From Oscillospiraceae bacterium (GTDB lineage: Bacteria > Bacillota > Clostridia > Oscillospirales > CAG-272), in assembly GCA_015063685.1 (NCBI GenBank), contig SVTR01000023.1, positions 1 to 54,080 of the forward strand: a DNA stretch of 54,080 bases. The letters are read 5' to 3'. Shown in pieces: positions 9,564-18,423 of the stretch. The notes below the pieces were generated by a model. It searched no databases and was not told the DNA's origin. It saw only the letters and a list, made by a program, of their open reading frames with translations. Numbering within the stretch: the first letter of the stretch is position 1; each line of letters starts with the position of its first letter. The position numbers and the translations under genes were made by a program.

Positions 9564-9595
9564 TGGGGAAACCTTCTTGCAAGAAGGTTTCCCCA
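9564..9595. repeat. 32-base perfect palindrome, GGGGAAACCTTCTT family
   Basis: TGGGGAAACCTTCTTG and its exact reverse complement. It resembles the hairpins at 731, 20997 and 24423 (GGGGAAACTT stems). It lies in the tail of the RNase lipoprotein gene, 10 bases past its stop. Confidence 0.65.
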
Positions 9596-9604
9596 TAAAA
9601 AATC

Positions 9605-11374
9605 TCACGCTGCAAATCTGGACTTATCCCAAGCAGGGCATTCCGACATACGACGGAAATCGTACCACAGGATGGTAGCGCGAGTCTCTGTCCCCGTCAT
9701 ACTGCGGGTGACTTTGAGGCTTGCCAACGCCACGGGCACGTAGGGAGTGGGATTATAGTCGTACTTGCTGGAAATGGTACCGCCGCCCGTGATGTTACCG
9801 AACATCTCGCCCCAGCCGCCGTAGTAGTTCAGGTACTCCTGAAAATCGTTGTAATGATTGTAGGTGTAGAAGACGTACTTTTCGTCGGGGTCGATGATCT
9901 TGTTGCCATTGCGGTCAAAGCGGGCGTAGACGATGCGCGCCGCGCCACGGGTGATCCTGGTACCGTTATTATACAGCACGGCGGAGTAGGAGGGATCGCA
10001 GTCGGTGCCTGTGGTGCCGATGTCCATCTCGTAGTAGGTGAAATCACCGCCGCAACCGCTGATGCGGGGCAGAACGGGCTCGTAGGGGTAACGGGAGGTA
10101 TCACCGCTGAACTTGGTGTGATTGACACGGAGATACTCACCCCAAATGCTGGCGGTGGGCTTAGTGGATTTACTGGTGGAATGGTTGGCGGGAATGTCAC
10201 CAAACGCCCAAACGTAAGCGGCGACCTCCTCCAGGGTGATATACGCGCCGCCGCGGTAAATACGGAAGACCTCGCGGCCGTAGGCATCCACCACCACGTA
10301 GGTATTCTCGTCAATGTAGTAAGGATCGTTGTTCTTGATATACTTGCCGTCCTCCATGGGGCGGTATTCGGAGATATTGGGCGCCTGGTCGGGAACGTAG
10401 GGATAGCCCGACAGCTGACCGTTCTGGGTACGGTCAAGGGCTTCCTGATAACTGCCCGCGGGCTTGTAACCTTCGGGAGAACGCTCTGCTTCGATGATGA
10501 CCGTGGGGGGAATGTACTCGGTTACGGGCTCGGTCTCAGGCTCAGTCTCAGGCTCGGTCTCGGGCTCGGTTTCGGGCTCGGTTTCGGGCTCGGTCTCAGG
10601 CTCAGTCTCAGGCTCGGTCTCGGGCTCGGTCTCAGGCTCGGTCTCAGGCTCGGTCTCAGGCTCAGTCTCAGGCTCAGGCTCGGGGTCGGTCTCAGGCTCA
10701 GTCTCAGGCTCAGTCTCAGGCTCAGGCTCGGTCTCGGGCTCGGTCTCAGGCTCGGTCTCAGGCTCAGTCTCGGGCTCGGTCTCAGGCTCAGTCTCGGGCT
10801 CGGTTTCGGTCTCGGTCTCAGGCTCGGTTTCGGACTTGGTCTCGGGGTCGGTTTCGGACTCGGTCTCAGGCTCGGTTTCGACAGGCTGAGTCTCGACAGG
10901 CTGAGTCTCGACAGGTTGGGTCTCAGCAGACAGATCCGCCCCTTCGGGAACAACCACGATGACAATGGTGTCGCTGAGATCCCTCCACATGACGGTCACG
11001 GTGACCGTGCCCTCGTTTTGAGCCGTAACAAAACCGTATCCCGTCAAAGAAACCACATCACCCATGGTGGCCCAGGTCAGCTCATCCTTCAACTCGTCAG
11101 GGGCGTTGGTATACAACTGCGCGGTATAGCCCTTGGTGAGTCGGAGCACATCTCCCCCGGCAATTTCCAAGGAAGTAAACCCTTCATAGTCCTTCGAAGG
11201 CCCACTTTCGGCTTCCGTGGACGGGATATCCGTGCATTCACTTTCCCAACCAGTCAGTTGCTCTGTGCCCGCCATCGGGGCATCTCCGATCTCCGTGCAA
11301 CCGAAGATAAGGGACAGCATGACGAGAAGCATCGCGGATAGTAACCATAGCTTCTTCATATTTTCACGTTTCAT
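9605..11374 (-). CDS. Lipoprotein with Ig-like domain, Pro-Glu-Thr stalk and barnase/T1-type RNase domain
   Basis: 589 residues. N-terminal signal peptide with lipobox (LIFGC, Cys about 26). Residues about 65-145 look like a bacterial Ig-like (BIG2) domain ending [17 protein letters not shown]. About 155-285 is an almost pure PETE repeat, an extended, strongly acidic stalk. The C-terminal domain matches microbial ribonucleases: [19 protein letters not shown] resembles the barnase opening YITKSEAQALGWVASKGNL; YYEMDI supplies the catalytic Glu (about 449), RGAARIVYA the Arg (about 476/480) and [12 protein letters not shown] the His (about 507). The order matches RNase Sa, barnase and T1. An Asp/Asn-rich loop [12 protein letters not shown] is inserted between Arg and His. 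So the visible triad predicts an extracellular, membrane-tethered RNase. Start at 11374 by AGGTGA 8 bases upstream. No barstar-like gene is nearby. Confidence 0.85.
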   Translation of the reverse strand: MKRENMKKLWLLSAMLLVMLSLIFGCTEIGDAPMAGTEQLTGWESECTDIPSTEAESGPSKDYEGFTSLEIAGGDVLRLTKGYTAQLYTNAPDELKDELTWATMGDVVSLTGYGFVTAQNEGTVTVTVMWRDLSDTIVIVVVPEGADLSAETQPVETQPVETQPVETEPETESETDPETKSETEPETETETEPETEPETEPETEPETEPETEPETEPEPETEPETEPETDPEPEPETEPETEPETEPETEPETEPETEPETEPETEPETEPETEPETEPETEPVTEYIPPTVIIEAERSPEGYKPAGSYQEALDRTQNGQLSGYPYVPDQAPNISEYRPMEDGKYIKNNDPYYIDENTYVVVDAYGREVFRIYRGGAYITLEEVAAYVWAFGDIPANHSTSKSTKPTASIWGEYLRVNHTKFSGDTSRYPYEPVLPRISGCGGDFTYYEMDIGTTGTDCDPSYSAVLYNNGTRITRGAARIVYARFDRNGNKIIDPDEKYVFYTYNHYNDFQEYLNYYGGWGEMFGNITGGGTISSKYDYNPTPYVPVALASLKVTRSMTGTETRATILWYDFRRMSECPAWDKSRFAA

Positions 11375-11409
11375 TTCATCTTTCACCTTTTGTTTGATAA
11401 ATCGCCCTT

Positions 11410-11438
11410 ATTCTATCAGATTTTTCCGTTTCCGTCAA
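11410..11438 (-). promoter_or_regulatory. SigA-type promoter of the RNase lipoprotein
   Basis: On the minus strand TTGACG (11433-11438), 17-base spacer, TAGAAT (11410-11415), about 35 bases upstream of the ribosome binding site. Confidence 0.7.
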
Positions 11439-11478
11439 GAGGTATCACAGAGAATTCAGAAAACAGGCTTGGGAAAAG

Positions 11479-11530
11479 AAAAAGCCCGCACCACCGATAG
11501 CGTCCATGACGCTTCGGGTACGGGCTTTTT
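11479..11530 (-). terminator. Terminator of the ylxM-ffh-rpsP-khpA operon
   Basis: AAAAAGCCCG and CGGGCTTTTT form the base of a long hairpin with an inner GCGTC-CAT-GACGC helix. It lies 18 bases past the khpA stop and has T-runs in both directions. Confidence 0.85.
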
Positions 11531-11548
11531 CTTTGTGGGATCATCAAA

Positions 11549-11785
11549 TCAGCGGATCTCCACGTTCACTTTCTTGCCGCCGGGAGCGGCTGCGGCCTTG
11601 ATGACTGTACGGATAGCCTTGGCGATCTTACCGTGACGACCGATAACCATACCCATGTCATCGGGAGCGACGCTCAGGGTCATGGTGATGGTATCGTCAT
11701 CCTCTTCGTAGAGCACCTTTACCTCATCGGGGCTGTCCACGATGGCGGCGGCTATGTCGTGCAGGGTCTTCTGAAGCTCTGTCAT
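11549..11785 (-). CDS. khpA: KH-domain RNA-binding protein KhpA
   Basis: Small cytoplasmic RNA-binding protein (78 residues). In other Firmicutes it dimerises with KhpB and binds RNAs, affecting cell division and elongation. The KH signature GMVIGRHGKIAKAIR with the G-x-x-G loop and the following IKAAAAPGGKKVNVEI is present. Last gene of the SRP operon, 20 bases after rpsP, an arrangement conserved in many Firmicutes. GGAG lies 7 bases before the ATG. Confidence 0.92.
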   Translation of the reverse strand: MTELQKTLHDIAAAIVDSPDEVKVLYEEDDDTITMTLSVAPDDMGMVIGRHGKIAKAIRTVIKAAAAPGGKKVNVEIR

Positions 11786-11805
11786 GACAAATCTCCAGAA
11801 AGGGA

Positions 11806-12048
11806 TCAGTCAATGATACCGTTCTTCTTGAACAGGGACTTGACAGTCTCGGTGGGCTGAGCACCCTTGAACATCCAATCCTTAGCCTTCTCAGCGTCGA
11901 TCTTAACCTCGGCAGGGTTGGTCATGGGGTTGTAGTAGCCGATCTCATCAATGAAACGGCCGTCGCGGGGATAGCGGCTGTCGGCAACGACAACGCGGTA
12001 GCTGGGAGCCTTCTTCTGGCCCATTCTGGTCAGTCTGATCTTAACCAT
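11806..12048 (-). CDS. rpsP: 30S ribosomal protein S16
   Basis: Primary 30S assembly protein, 80 residues. It begins [25 protein letters not shown], the S16 family opening, and contains [10 protein letters not shown] and [23 protein letters not shown] precedes the ATG at 12048 by 8 bases; a longer in-frame extension starts within that leader and is rejected. Placed between ffh and khpA as in most Firmicutes. Confidence 0.97.
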   Translation of the reverse strand: MVKIRLTRMGQKKAPSYRVVVADSRYPRDGRFIDEIGYYNPMTNPAEVKIDAEKAKDWMFKGAQPTETVKSLFKKNGIID

Positions 12049-12107
12049 GGTTTGTTCCTCCAAAAATTTAAAATTATTTTTCTTTCTTATATTGTCTTCG
12101 CTCTGTA

Positions 12108-13460
12108 TCAGAACGGAAACTTCATCTTGCCACGCTTACCAAAAGCGTTTCTTTTTTTGCCGTTCCCCATATCTGAGAACTGCTTCATGAGCTTTTTGAT
12201 CTGCTCAAACTGCTTGAGCAGCTTGTTGATCTCCTCCACGGTGGTGCCGCTGCCTGCCGCGATGCGCTTTTTTCGGGAGGCGTTCAGCAGAGCCTCAGGG
12301 CGGCGACGCTCCTCGGGGGTCATGGAAGTGATGATGGCCTGCTGGTGGGCGATGGCCTTTTCGTCGATCTGTGCATCCTTCAGGGCACCGGGCTTCATAC
12401 CGGGGATCATACCCGCCAGCTGCTCCAGGTTACCCATGTTCTTGATCTGCTCGAACTGGTCGAGGTAATCATCCAGGGTGAAGGTAGACTCGCGGATTTT
12501 CTGCTCCAGCTCGGCGGCCTTCTTTTCGTCGAACTGCTGCTGGGCTTTATCAATGAGAGTCAGGACATCGCCCATACCCAGGATACGGCCGGCCATGCGG
12601 TCGGGGTGGAAGGGCTCGATGGCGTCCATCTTCTCGCCCACGCCGATGAACTTGATGGGCTTACCCGTCACATAACGAATGGACAGTGCGGCACCGCCAC
12701 GGGTATCGCCGTCCAGCTTGGTGAGGATGACGCCGGTGATGTCCAGCTTTTGGTTGAAGGTGTCGGCCACGTTGACGGATTCCTGACCGATCATGGAATC
12801 GACCGTCAGCAAAATCTCAATGGGCTTCACCTTTTCCTTGATCTGAATCAGCTCATCCATGAGCTGCTCGTCGATCTGCAATCGGCCCGCGGTATCCACG
12901 AACACCATATCAAAGCCCTTTTGTTCGGCGTATTTGACGCCCTCGGCGGCGATCTTCACAGGGCTTTCCTTGTCGCCCATCTGGAACACGGGGATGTCCA
13001 GCTGTGCGCCCAGCACCTCCAGCTGCTTGATAGCGGCGGGACGGTACACGTCACAGGCCACCAGCAAGGGGCGCTTGCCCTGCTTCTTATACATGCCTGC
13101 CAGCTTACCCGCGTGGGTGGTTTTACCCGCGCCCTGCAGACCCACCATCATGATGACCGTGGGAGGCTTGGGGTCGATCTCCAGCTTGGCCTGTGTGCCG
13201 CCCATGAGGCGCGTCAGCTCCTCGTTGACGATCTTGACCACCTGCTGACCGGGGAGCAGAGATTCCATGACCTCGGCACCGACGGCTCGCTCGGAGACGA
13301 TTTTGATAAAGTCTTTAACGACCTTGAAGTTGACGTCGGCCTCCAGCAGCGCCAGCTTGATCTCGCGCATACCCGCCTTGACGTCAGCCTCGGTAAGCTT
13401 ACCTTTATTTTTGAATTTCTTAAACGCGTTTTCCAGTTTTTCGCCCAGACTTTCAAACAT
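12108..13460 (-). CDS. ffh: Signal recognition particle GTPase Ffh
   Basis: Protein subunit of SRP. It binds signal sequences and 4.5S/SRP RNA and docks with FtsY to deliver ribosomes to the membrane. 450 residues with the N, G and M domains in order: N helices (residues 1-90), G1 [16 protein letters not shown]3 DTAGRLQ, G4 [13 protein letters not shown], then the Met-rich M domain with IPGMKPG and the RNA-binding [18 protein letters not shown] basic tail [16 protein letters not shown] ends it. GGAGG precedes the start. Co-transcribed with the upstream ylxM-like gene, although a palindromic repeat lies between them. Confidence 0.97.
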   Translation of the reverse strand: MFESLGEKLENAFKKFKNKGKLTEADVKAGMREIKLALLEADVNFKVVKDFIKIVSERAVGAEVMESLLPGQQVVKIVNEELTRLMGGTQAKLEIDPKPPTVIMMVGLQGAGKTTHAGKLAGMYKKQGKRPLLVACDVYRPAAIKQLEVLGAQLDIPVFQMGDKESPVKIAAEGVKYAEQKGFDMVFVDTAGRLQIDEQLMDELIQIKEKVKPIEILLTVDSMIGQESVNVADTFNQKLDITGVILTKLDGDTRGGAALSIRYVTGKPIKFIGVGEKMDAIEPFHPDRMAGRILGMGDVLTLIDKAQQQFDEKKAAELEQKIRESTFTLDDYLDQFEQIKNMGNLEQLAGMIPGMKPGALKDAQIDEKAIAHQQAIITSMTPEERRRPEALLNASRKKRIAAGSGTTVEEINKLLKQFEQIKKLMKQFSDMGNGKKRNAFGKRGKMKFPF

Positions 13461-13536
13461 GGGGGAAGTTCCTCCTTTCTCGGACGGTTGCGACCCTATG
13501 GGTCGGCTGATCTATATATGAGTGATGTATCTTGAG

Positions 13537-13575
13537 AGATCCTTCGACTCGAGCTTTGCTCTCGCTCAGGATGAC
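13537..13575. repeat. Short copy of the GTCATCCTGAGC/GAAGGATCT palindrome
   Basis: AGATCCTTCGACTCGAGC, a short loop, then GCTCAGGATGAC: one half of the core found inside elements A (2117-2327) and B (4199-4399). It sits within the SRP operon, in the 119-base gap between ylxM and ffh, just after the ylxM stop. Confidence 0.7.
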
Positions 13576-13579
13576 CGTA

Positions 13580-13933
13580 TTATGATACCCCTTCGGGGGT
13601 GGTAACAACGGCGCAAAGTGCTTTGATCTCTTCGCGGAGACCATCGGGAATATTTCCCTCCCCCTCGCACAGGGCAAGGGCTTTTTGAGCGTGGGCCTCG
13701 GCCTCCTTGAAGCGGCGGAGAAGGCCTAACTTTTCCTCATAGAAATAAAGCTCTGTCTCAGTTTTCTTCACAGTCTCGCGGACGGCCTGGCGGGTGATGC
13801 CGAAGGTCTCGGCAATCTCGGAAAGGGACAGATCGTCGTTATAGTAAAGATCCATGATCTCACGGCGGCGCTCGGGAAGCACCTCACCGTAAAAGTCCAG
13901 AAGATAGCCGATCTGTAGGTCTTTTTCAAACAT
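13580..13933 (-). CDS. ylxM: YlxM-like helix-turn-helix protein, SRP operon
   Basis: 117 residues, UPF0122/YlxM family, whose members associate with SRP function. It starts MFEKDLQIGYLLDFYGEVLPERRREIMDLYY-like (sigma-70 region 4-type HTH: DDLSLSEIAETFGITRQAVRETVKK), followed by a helical tail. The start at 13933 has GAGGAGG 7 bases upstream; the longer frame runs through the promoter and is rejected. First gene of the operon with ffh. A palindrome at its transcription start may mean self-control. Confidence 0.9.
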   Translation of the reverse strand: MFEKDLQIGYLLDFYGEVLPERRREIMDLYYNDDLSLSEIAETFGITRQAVRETVKKTETELYFYEEKLGLLRRFKEAEAHAQKALALCEGEGNIPDGLREEIKALCAVVTTPEGVS

Positions 13934-13963
13934 GACACGGCCTCCTCTGATACGCATAATTAG

Positions 13964-13984
13964 TGTAAAGCAAATTGCTTTACA
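13964..13984. promoter_or_regulatory. 21-base palindrome at the ylxM transcription start (candidate operator)
   Basis: TGTAAAGCA-AAT-TGCTTTACA: perfectly symmetric apart from the centre base. It begins 2 bases downstream of the -10 box and so covers the expected start point. It could be an operator or a 5' hairpin of the SRP operon mRNA. Confidence 0.6.
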
Positions 13985-13985
13985 G

Positions 13986-14014
13986 ATTATAACACACTCT
14001 CCCCAGTTTGTCAA
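13986..14014 (-). promoter_or_regulatory. Consensus SigA promoter of the SRP operon
   Basis: TTGACA (14009-14014), 17-base spacer, TATAAT (13986-13991) on the minus strand: both hexamers perfect. Confidence 0.88.
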
Positions 14015-14130
14015 GAGGTATTTTTATATTTTTTGCACGAAGGAGATATTTTTTTCTTGTGCAATTGGCATAAAATTTCGGTTTCTCCTTTCTGCGACGC
14101 CCGAAAATCCGAAATTTGTGTCCCCCGCTC

Positions 14131-14159
14131 TTGATTTTTCTCTGAATTTGGTCTATAAT
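14131..14159 (+). promoter_or_regulatory. SigA promoter of the P1-family peptidase gene
   Basis: TTGATT (14131-14136), 17-base spacer, TATAAT (14154-14159). Divergent from the SRP operon promoter; the expected transcript starts about 27 bases before the ATG. Confidence 0.8.
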
Positions 14160-14193
14160 AGCGGTATACTCTATTTTGCCCAAGGAGGCTCTT

Positions 14194-15219
14194 ATGGGAC
14201 TTTCCAATTCCTTCCCTTACCGCATCGGTCACGGCACCCCCGGCCCCAAAAATCTCATCACAGACGTTCCCGGCGTTACGGTGGGACACAGAACTCTCCG
14301 GGACGGCCATGATGTCAACACCGGTGTGACCGCCGTACTGCCCCACGGAGGCAATTTGTTCTGTGACAAGGTCATGGCGTCAGCCTGCGTCATCAACGGC
14401 TTCGGCAAGACCATGGGCCTTGTCCAAGTAGAAGAGCTGGGCACCATCGAGACCCCCATCATCCTGACCAACACCCTGAGCATCGGCACCGCCGCCACGG
14501 CGGTCATCAAATACATGATGGCAAGAAACCCGGACATCGGCGGCTCCGCGGGAACCGTGAATCCTTTGGTGTGCGAGTGCAACGACGGCTCTCTCAACGA
14601 CATCCGCGGACTTCACGTCAAGGAAGAGCACGTGCTTGAGGCTATTGAAGCCTGCGCGGAGACCTTTGAGGAGGGCGCCGTGGGCGCGGGGACGGGCATG
14701 TGCTGTCTTGGGTTCAAGGGCGGCATAGGATCCGCCTCCCGAACGGTGACCTTGGATGGGCAGACCTTTACCATCGGCTCTCTCGTTTTGGCCAATTTCG
14801 GCAGTCGTGGGCGGTTGATGATCGACGGTCATCCCGTGGGACGGGAGATCCAAGAAAGGATCGAGCGAGACGCCGATAAAGGGTCCATCATCATGCTGAT
14901 CGCCACCGATCTTCCCCTGACCGAGCGTCAGCTCAAGCGGGTGGCACGACGCGCGGGTGTGGGTCTTTCCCGCACGGGCTCTTATATCGGCCACGGCAGC
15001 GGAGATATCGCCATCGCCTTTACCACCGCCAACCGTGTCCCTCACAGCAGCGACACGGCACTTCTCCCTATGCGTATGGTATCGGACGGTCATCTTGACC
15101 CTGTATTCGACATGACAGCGGAAGCCGTGGAAGAGGCCATCATCAGCGCCCTGGCTCACGCAAAAACCACCACGGGCAAGGAAGGCCACATCATGAAGGG
15201 ACTCATGGAATTTCTGTAA
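14194..15219 (+). CDS. P1 family peptidase (DmpA-like aminopeptidase/esterase)
   Basis: Self-cleaving N-terminal-nucleophile hydrolase related to L-aminopeptidase D-Ala-esterase DmpA and beta-peptidyl aminopeptidases. Family marks: ITDVPGVTVGHRTL near the start, TGVTAVLP, NTLSIGTAATAV, VGAGTGMCCLGFKGGIGSAS and ANFGSRGRLMIDG, where the Gly-Ser bond is the expected autoprocessing site and the Ser becomes the nucleophile. 341 residues. AAGGAGG at 14182-14188 fixes the start. Single gene with its own promoter and terminator. The substrate is not predictable. Confidence 0.88.
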   Translation: MGLSNSFPYRIGHGTPGPKNLITDVPGVTVGHRTLRDGHDVNTGVTAVLPHGGNLFCDKVMASACVINGFGKTMGLVQVEELGTIETPIILTNTLSIGTAATAVIKYMMARNPDIGGSAGTVNPLVCECNDGSLNDIRGLHVKEEHVLEAIEACAETFEEGAVGAGTGMCCLGFKGGIGSASRTVTLDGQTFTIGSLVLANFGSRGRLMIDGHPVGREIQERIERDADKGSIIMLIATDLPLTERQLKRVARRAGVGLSRTGSYIGHGSGDIAIAFTTANRVPHSSDTALLPMRMVSDGHLDPVFDMTAEAVEEAIISALAHAKTTTGKEGHIMKGLMEFL

Positions 15220-15225
15220 GAAAGC

Positions 15226-15262
15226 AAAAAAGGGACCGTCTCATGGGAGACAGTCCCTTTTC
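15226..15262. terminator. Bidirectional terminator
   Basis: AAAAGGGACCGTCTC pairs with GAGACAGTCCCTTTT across a CATGG loop (one G-A mismatch). It lies between the convergent peptidase and cardiolipin synthase-like genes, 6 and 9 bases from them. Confidence 0.85.
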
Positions 15263-15271
15263 GTATGCGCC

Positions 15272-16813
15272 TCACAAAAGCGGGGCAAACAAGCGAAGAA
15301 TGCTCAGATACGCGCTGTACAACAATCCGAAACGGCGCTGCTTCAGCACCACAGGCTCACACATGGGGAAGGTCTTTTCAAAATCGGTCTTGACCTCTGC
15401 CACCACGGGATGGTCCACAAAAAGGCAGGCGTTTTCAAAATGGAGATACAGTGAGCGATAATCGGTATTGATGGTGCCAACCACCGCCAGGCGGTCGTCC
15501 GCCACAAAGCATTTGGCGTGGACAAAGCCGGGGGTGAAGGTATAGATCTTGACACCGTTATCAATCAGCTCCGGGAAATAGGATCTCGTCAAATGGTAAA
15601 TGATCTTTTTGTCAGGCACGGCGGGCACCACCAGGCGCACGTCAACGCCGCGCTTGGCCGCCAGGCAAAGGGCGTGATTGGTTTCGGTATCAATGATGAC
15701 GTAGGGAGAGAATATATACACGTAATCCACGGCCTGGTTGATGATATTAAGATACACATTTTCGGCCACAGGCTCGCTGTCCACAGGAGAATCACCATAG
15801 GGCTGTATCACACCGTCACAGGAAATGTGAGCCACGTCCTCGGCGCGGGGCATGTAGGTCCCCACCGCCTCACTCGTATCGGTGGGACGGATCGCGTTCC
15901 ACATATGGAGGAACATGAGAGTCATGGAGCGAACACCCTCTCCCTCCATTCGAAGGGCATTGTCCTTCCATTCCCCGAGATGGCGATTCTCACCGATATA
16001 CTCATCGGCAAAATTGATGCCGCCGGTATAAGCGACGTGTCCGTCGATCACCAGGATCTTTCGGTGGTCACGGTGATTCATCACCACCGAATAGACGGGA
16101 CGATAAGGATTAAAGGCCTCGCATCTGATTCCCAACGCCTCCATTTGGGCGGCGTATTTTCTGGGCAAGGAGCCGATGCTTCCCACGTCATCGTAAATCA
16201 TGCGGATCTCCACCCCTGCGGCGGCCTTTTCCTTCAGCACGGCCAGGATGGCATCCCACATGATACCGGGCTTGATGATAAAATACTCCAAAAAGATGAA
16301 GCGCTTGGCGGCTTTCAAATCCTCCAGCATACGAAGCCAACCGTCACGGCCGTTGTCAAAATACTCGGCAGCGGTGTTTTCATATTCCGGGAAACCGTAG
16401 GCAGACAGATAGTGACACTGTCCGCGGATATATTTTTCCTTCTCGCAAAGCACGCAACCGGTTTCATCCGGATCACGGGGTGCGGGCAGGGCCGAGGAGA
16501 TCACACCTTGGCTTTTGGCCAGCGCCTTAGCCAGCTTTTTCTTGGGTGTTTTACCGCCGGAGATCATAAAAATGATTCCACCAAACAGAGGAAACACCAA
16601 AATCGGCACGATCCAAGCCATTTTGATCAGGGGATTGCCGGGACGGTACACAATATACAAAACCGCAATCAGGCTAATAAAATTCAAAGCAAACGCGATG
16701 GGCAAATAATATTCGCTGATCTTAAAAACCACGAAAAACAGCCACAAAAGCTGGATAAAAATACCCAGGCTGAAGAGAAATACGCGGGAAAAAATTCTTC
16801 TGAGCACCTTCAC
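15272..16813 (-). CDS. cls: Cardiolipin synthase-like phospholipase D protein
   Basis: Probably joins two phosphatidylglycerols to cardiolipin at the membrane. 513 residues: two N-terminal membrane helices (about 10-65) followed by a PLDc_N-type stretch with IVPILVFPLFGGIIF, then two PLD domains. HKD motif 1 is NHRDHRKILVIDG and motif 2 is FVHAKCFVADD, both complete, with GGINFADEY after the first and GTINTDYRS after the second. The start is GTG at 16813, 9 bases after AAAGGAG; no in-frame ATG fits. It pairs functionally with pgsA at 21208, which makes phosphatidylglycerol phosphate. Confidence 0.9.
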   Translation of the reverse strand: MKVLRRIFSRVFLFSLGIFIQLLWLFFVVFKISEYYLPIAFALNFISLIAVLYIVYRPGNPLIKMAWIVPILVFPLFGGIIFMISGGKTPKKKLAKALAKSQGVISSALPAPRDPDETGCVLCEKEKYIRGQCHYLSAYGFPEYENTAAEYFDNGRDGWLRMLEDLKAAKRFIFLEYFIIKPGIMWDAILAVLKEKAAAGVEIRMIYDDVGSIGSLPRKYAAQMEALGIRCEAFNPYRPVYSVVMNHRDHRKILVIDGHVAYTGGINFADEYIGENRHLGEWKDNALRMEGEGVRSMTLMFLHMWNAIRPTDTSEAVGTYMPRAEDVAHISCDGVIQPYGDSPVDSEPVAENVYLNIINQAVDYVYIFSPYVIIDTETNHALCLAAKRGVDVRLVVPAVPDKKIIYHLTRSYFPELIDNGVKIYTFTPGFVHAKCFVADDRLAVVGTINTDYRSLYLHFENACLFVDHPVVAEVKTDFEKTFPMCEPVVLKQRRFGLLYSAYLSILRLFAPLL

Positions 16814-16910
16814 AGGCCATATCTCCTTTCCGAAATGATGCGGACGTTCCACGCTTTCATTATAGCCCTTATATGTGAATATAATGTTAATGTTCTTGGC
16901 TTTTTTGTCG

Positions 16911-16948
16911 AAAAAAAGGCAGGCCGCCAAAATTTTGCGGTCTGCCTA
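16911..16948 (-). terminator. Terminator of trpB
   Basis: Minus-strand hairpin AGGCAGACCGC...GCGGCCTGCCT followed by seven T residues, 27 bases after the trpB stop. Confidence 0.85.
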
Positions 16949-16975
16949 TCTCATTTACGGTATGCGTGAGGCTTG

Positions 16976-18355
16976 TCAGTCCATGACGGGCAGCCCTGCA
17001 AGACCCTTTTGGATCTCGTCATCCGTGGGGACATAGTCAGTCATAACACCGTTGTGGAACTTTTCGTAAGACATCATATCGAAGTAGCCGGTACCGGTCA
17101 AGCCAAAGAGGATGGTCTTCTCTTCCCCGGTCTCCTTGCACTTCATGGCCTCGTCGATGGCCACCTTGATGGCGTGGGAGGATTCGGGAGCGGGCAGGAT
17201 ACCCTCCACACGGGCAAACTGCTCAGCGGCGGCAAAGACCTCGGTCTGTGCCACGGTGGTGGCCTCCAGCAATCCGTCGGCGTAAAGCTGGGACAGGGTG
17301 GGGTTCATGCCGTGGTAGCGAAGACCGCCGGCATGGGTGGGCGCAGGGATAAAGTTACTGCCCAGGGTATACATTTTGGCCAGGGGGCAGACCATGCCCG
17401 TGTCGCAATAGTCATAGGCGTACTTGCCGCGGGTAAAGCTGGGGCAGGAGGCGGGCTCGACGGCGATGAAACGGTAATCAGCCTCTCCGCGGATCTTTTC
17501 ACCCATGAAGGGAGCGATGAGACCGCCCAGATTGGAGCCGCCACCGGCACAGCCAATGATGATATCGGGCTTGATATCGTATTTGTCCATAGCCGCCTTG
17601 GTCTCAAGGCCAATGATGGACTGATGAAGCATGACCTGATTCAGCACACTGCCCAGCACATAGCGGTATCCTTCCAGGGAGGTTGCCTTTTCCACGGCCT
17701 CGGAGATGGCACAGCCAAGGCTGCCGCCGGTGCCGGGATGAGCCTCCAGGATCTTGCGTCCCACCTCGGTCTCCATGGAGGGAGAGGGGGTGACGGATGC
17801 GCCGTAGGTACGCATGACCTCGCGGCGGTGGGGCTTCTGCTCGTAGGACACCTTGACCATGTAGACCTTGCAATCCAGACCCAGGTAAGCGCAGGCCATG
17901 GACAGGGCCGTGCCCCATTGACCCGCACCCGTCTCGGTGGTCACACCCTTGAGACCCTGGTTCTTGGCGTAGTAGGCCTGGGCGATAGCGGAATTGAGCT
18001 TATGAGAACCGCTTGTGTTATTACCCTCAAACTTATAGTAGATTTTAGCGGGGGTCTGCAGCTTTTCCTCCAGGCAGTAGGCGCGCACCAGGGGAGCGGG
18101 GCGGTACATTCTGTAGAAGTCCAGGATCTCCTGAGGAATGGGATAGTAGGCGTTGGTGTCGTCCAGCTCCTGCTTGATGAGCTCGTCACAGAAGACCACG
18201 CCCAGCTCCTCAGCGGTCATGGGCTGCTTGGTTTCGGCGTTGAGCAGAGGCGCGGGCTTGTTCTTCATGTCGGCACGGAGGTTGTACCATGCCTTGGGCA
18301 TTTCGGATTCTTCAAGGTAAATTTTGTAGGGGATCTTCTTTTCAACAGCGGACAT
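16976..18355 (-). CDS. trpB: TrpB-like pyridoxal-phosphate tryptophan synthase beta (TrpB2 type)
   Basis: PLP enzyme that makes L-tryptophan from indole and serine. 459 residues, longer than TrpB1 and matching the TrpB2 subtype, which often works without TrpA. The PLP-lysine is in GNNTSGSHKLNSA, with TETGAGQWGTALS, the phosphate loop GCAGGGSNLGG and PAPESSHAI. No trpA or other trp gene is in the window, so it may scavenge indole made by other gut microbes. AAAGGAG precedes the ATG at 18355. Expression is controlled by the Trp T-box upstream, which supports the tryptophan assignment. Confidence 0.93.
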   Translation of the reverse strand: MSAVEKKIPYKIYLEESEMPKAWYNLRADMKNKPAPLLNAETKQPMTAEELGVVFCDELIKQELDDTNAYYPIPQEILDFYRMYRPAPLVRAYCLEEKLQTPAKIYYKFEGNNTSGSHKLNSAIAQAYYAKNQGLKGVTTETGAGQWGTALSMACAYLGLDCKVYMVKVSYEQKPHRREVMRTYGASVTPSPSMETEVGRKILEAHPGTGGSLGCAISEAVEKATSLEGYRYVLGSVLNQVMLHQSIIGLETKAAMDKYDIKPDIIIGCAGGGSNLGGLIAPFMGEKIRGEADYRFIAVEPASCPSFTRGKYAYDYCDTGMVCPLAKMYTLGSNFIPAPTHAGGLRYHGMNPTLSQLYADGLLEATTVAQTEVFAAAEQFARVEGILPAPESSHAIKVAIDEAMKCKETGEEKTILFGLTGTGYFDMMSYEKFHNGVMTDYVPTDDEIQKGLAGLPVMD

Positions 18356-18423
18356 GACTGTCTCCTTTCCGAGGGGCTCTGCCCTCACACAAAAGTGGGT
18401 TTGCAGGGACAAAAATGGCCAAT

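Noticed and set aside
9854..11341. 495-codon frame and a Gly-Ser-rich 131-codon frame opposite the PETE stalk
   Set aside because: They come from the low-complexity hexamer repeats (GGCTCGGTCTCA type) read on the wrong strand.
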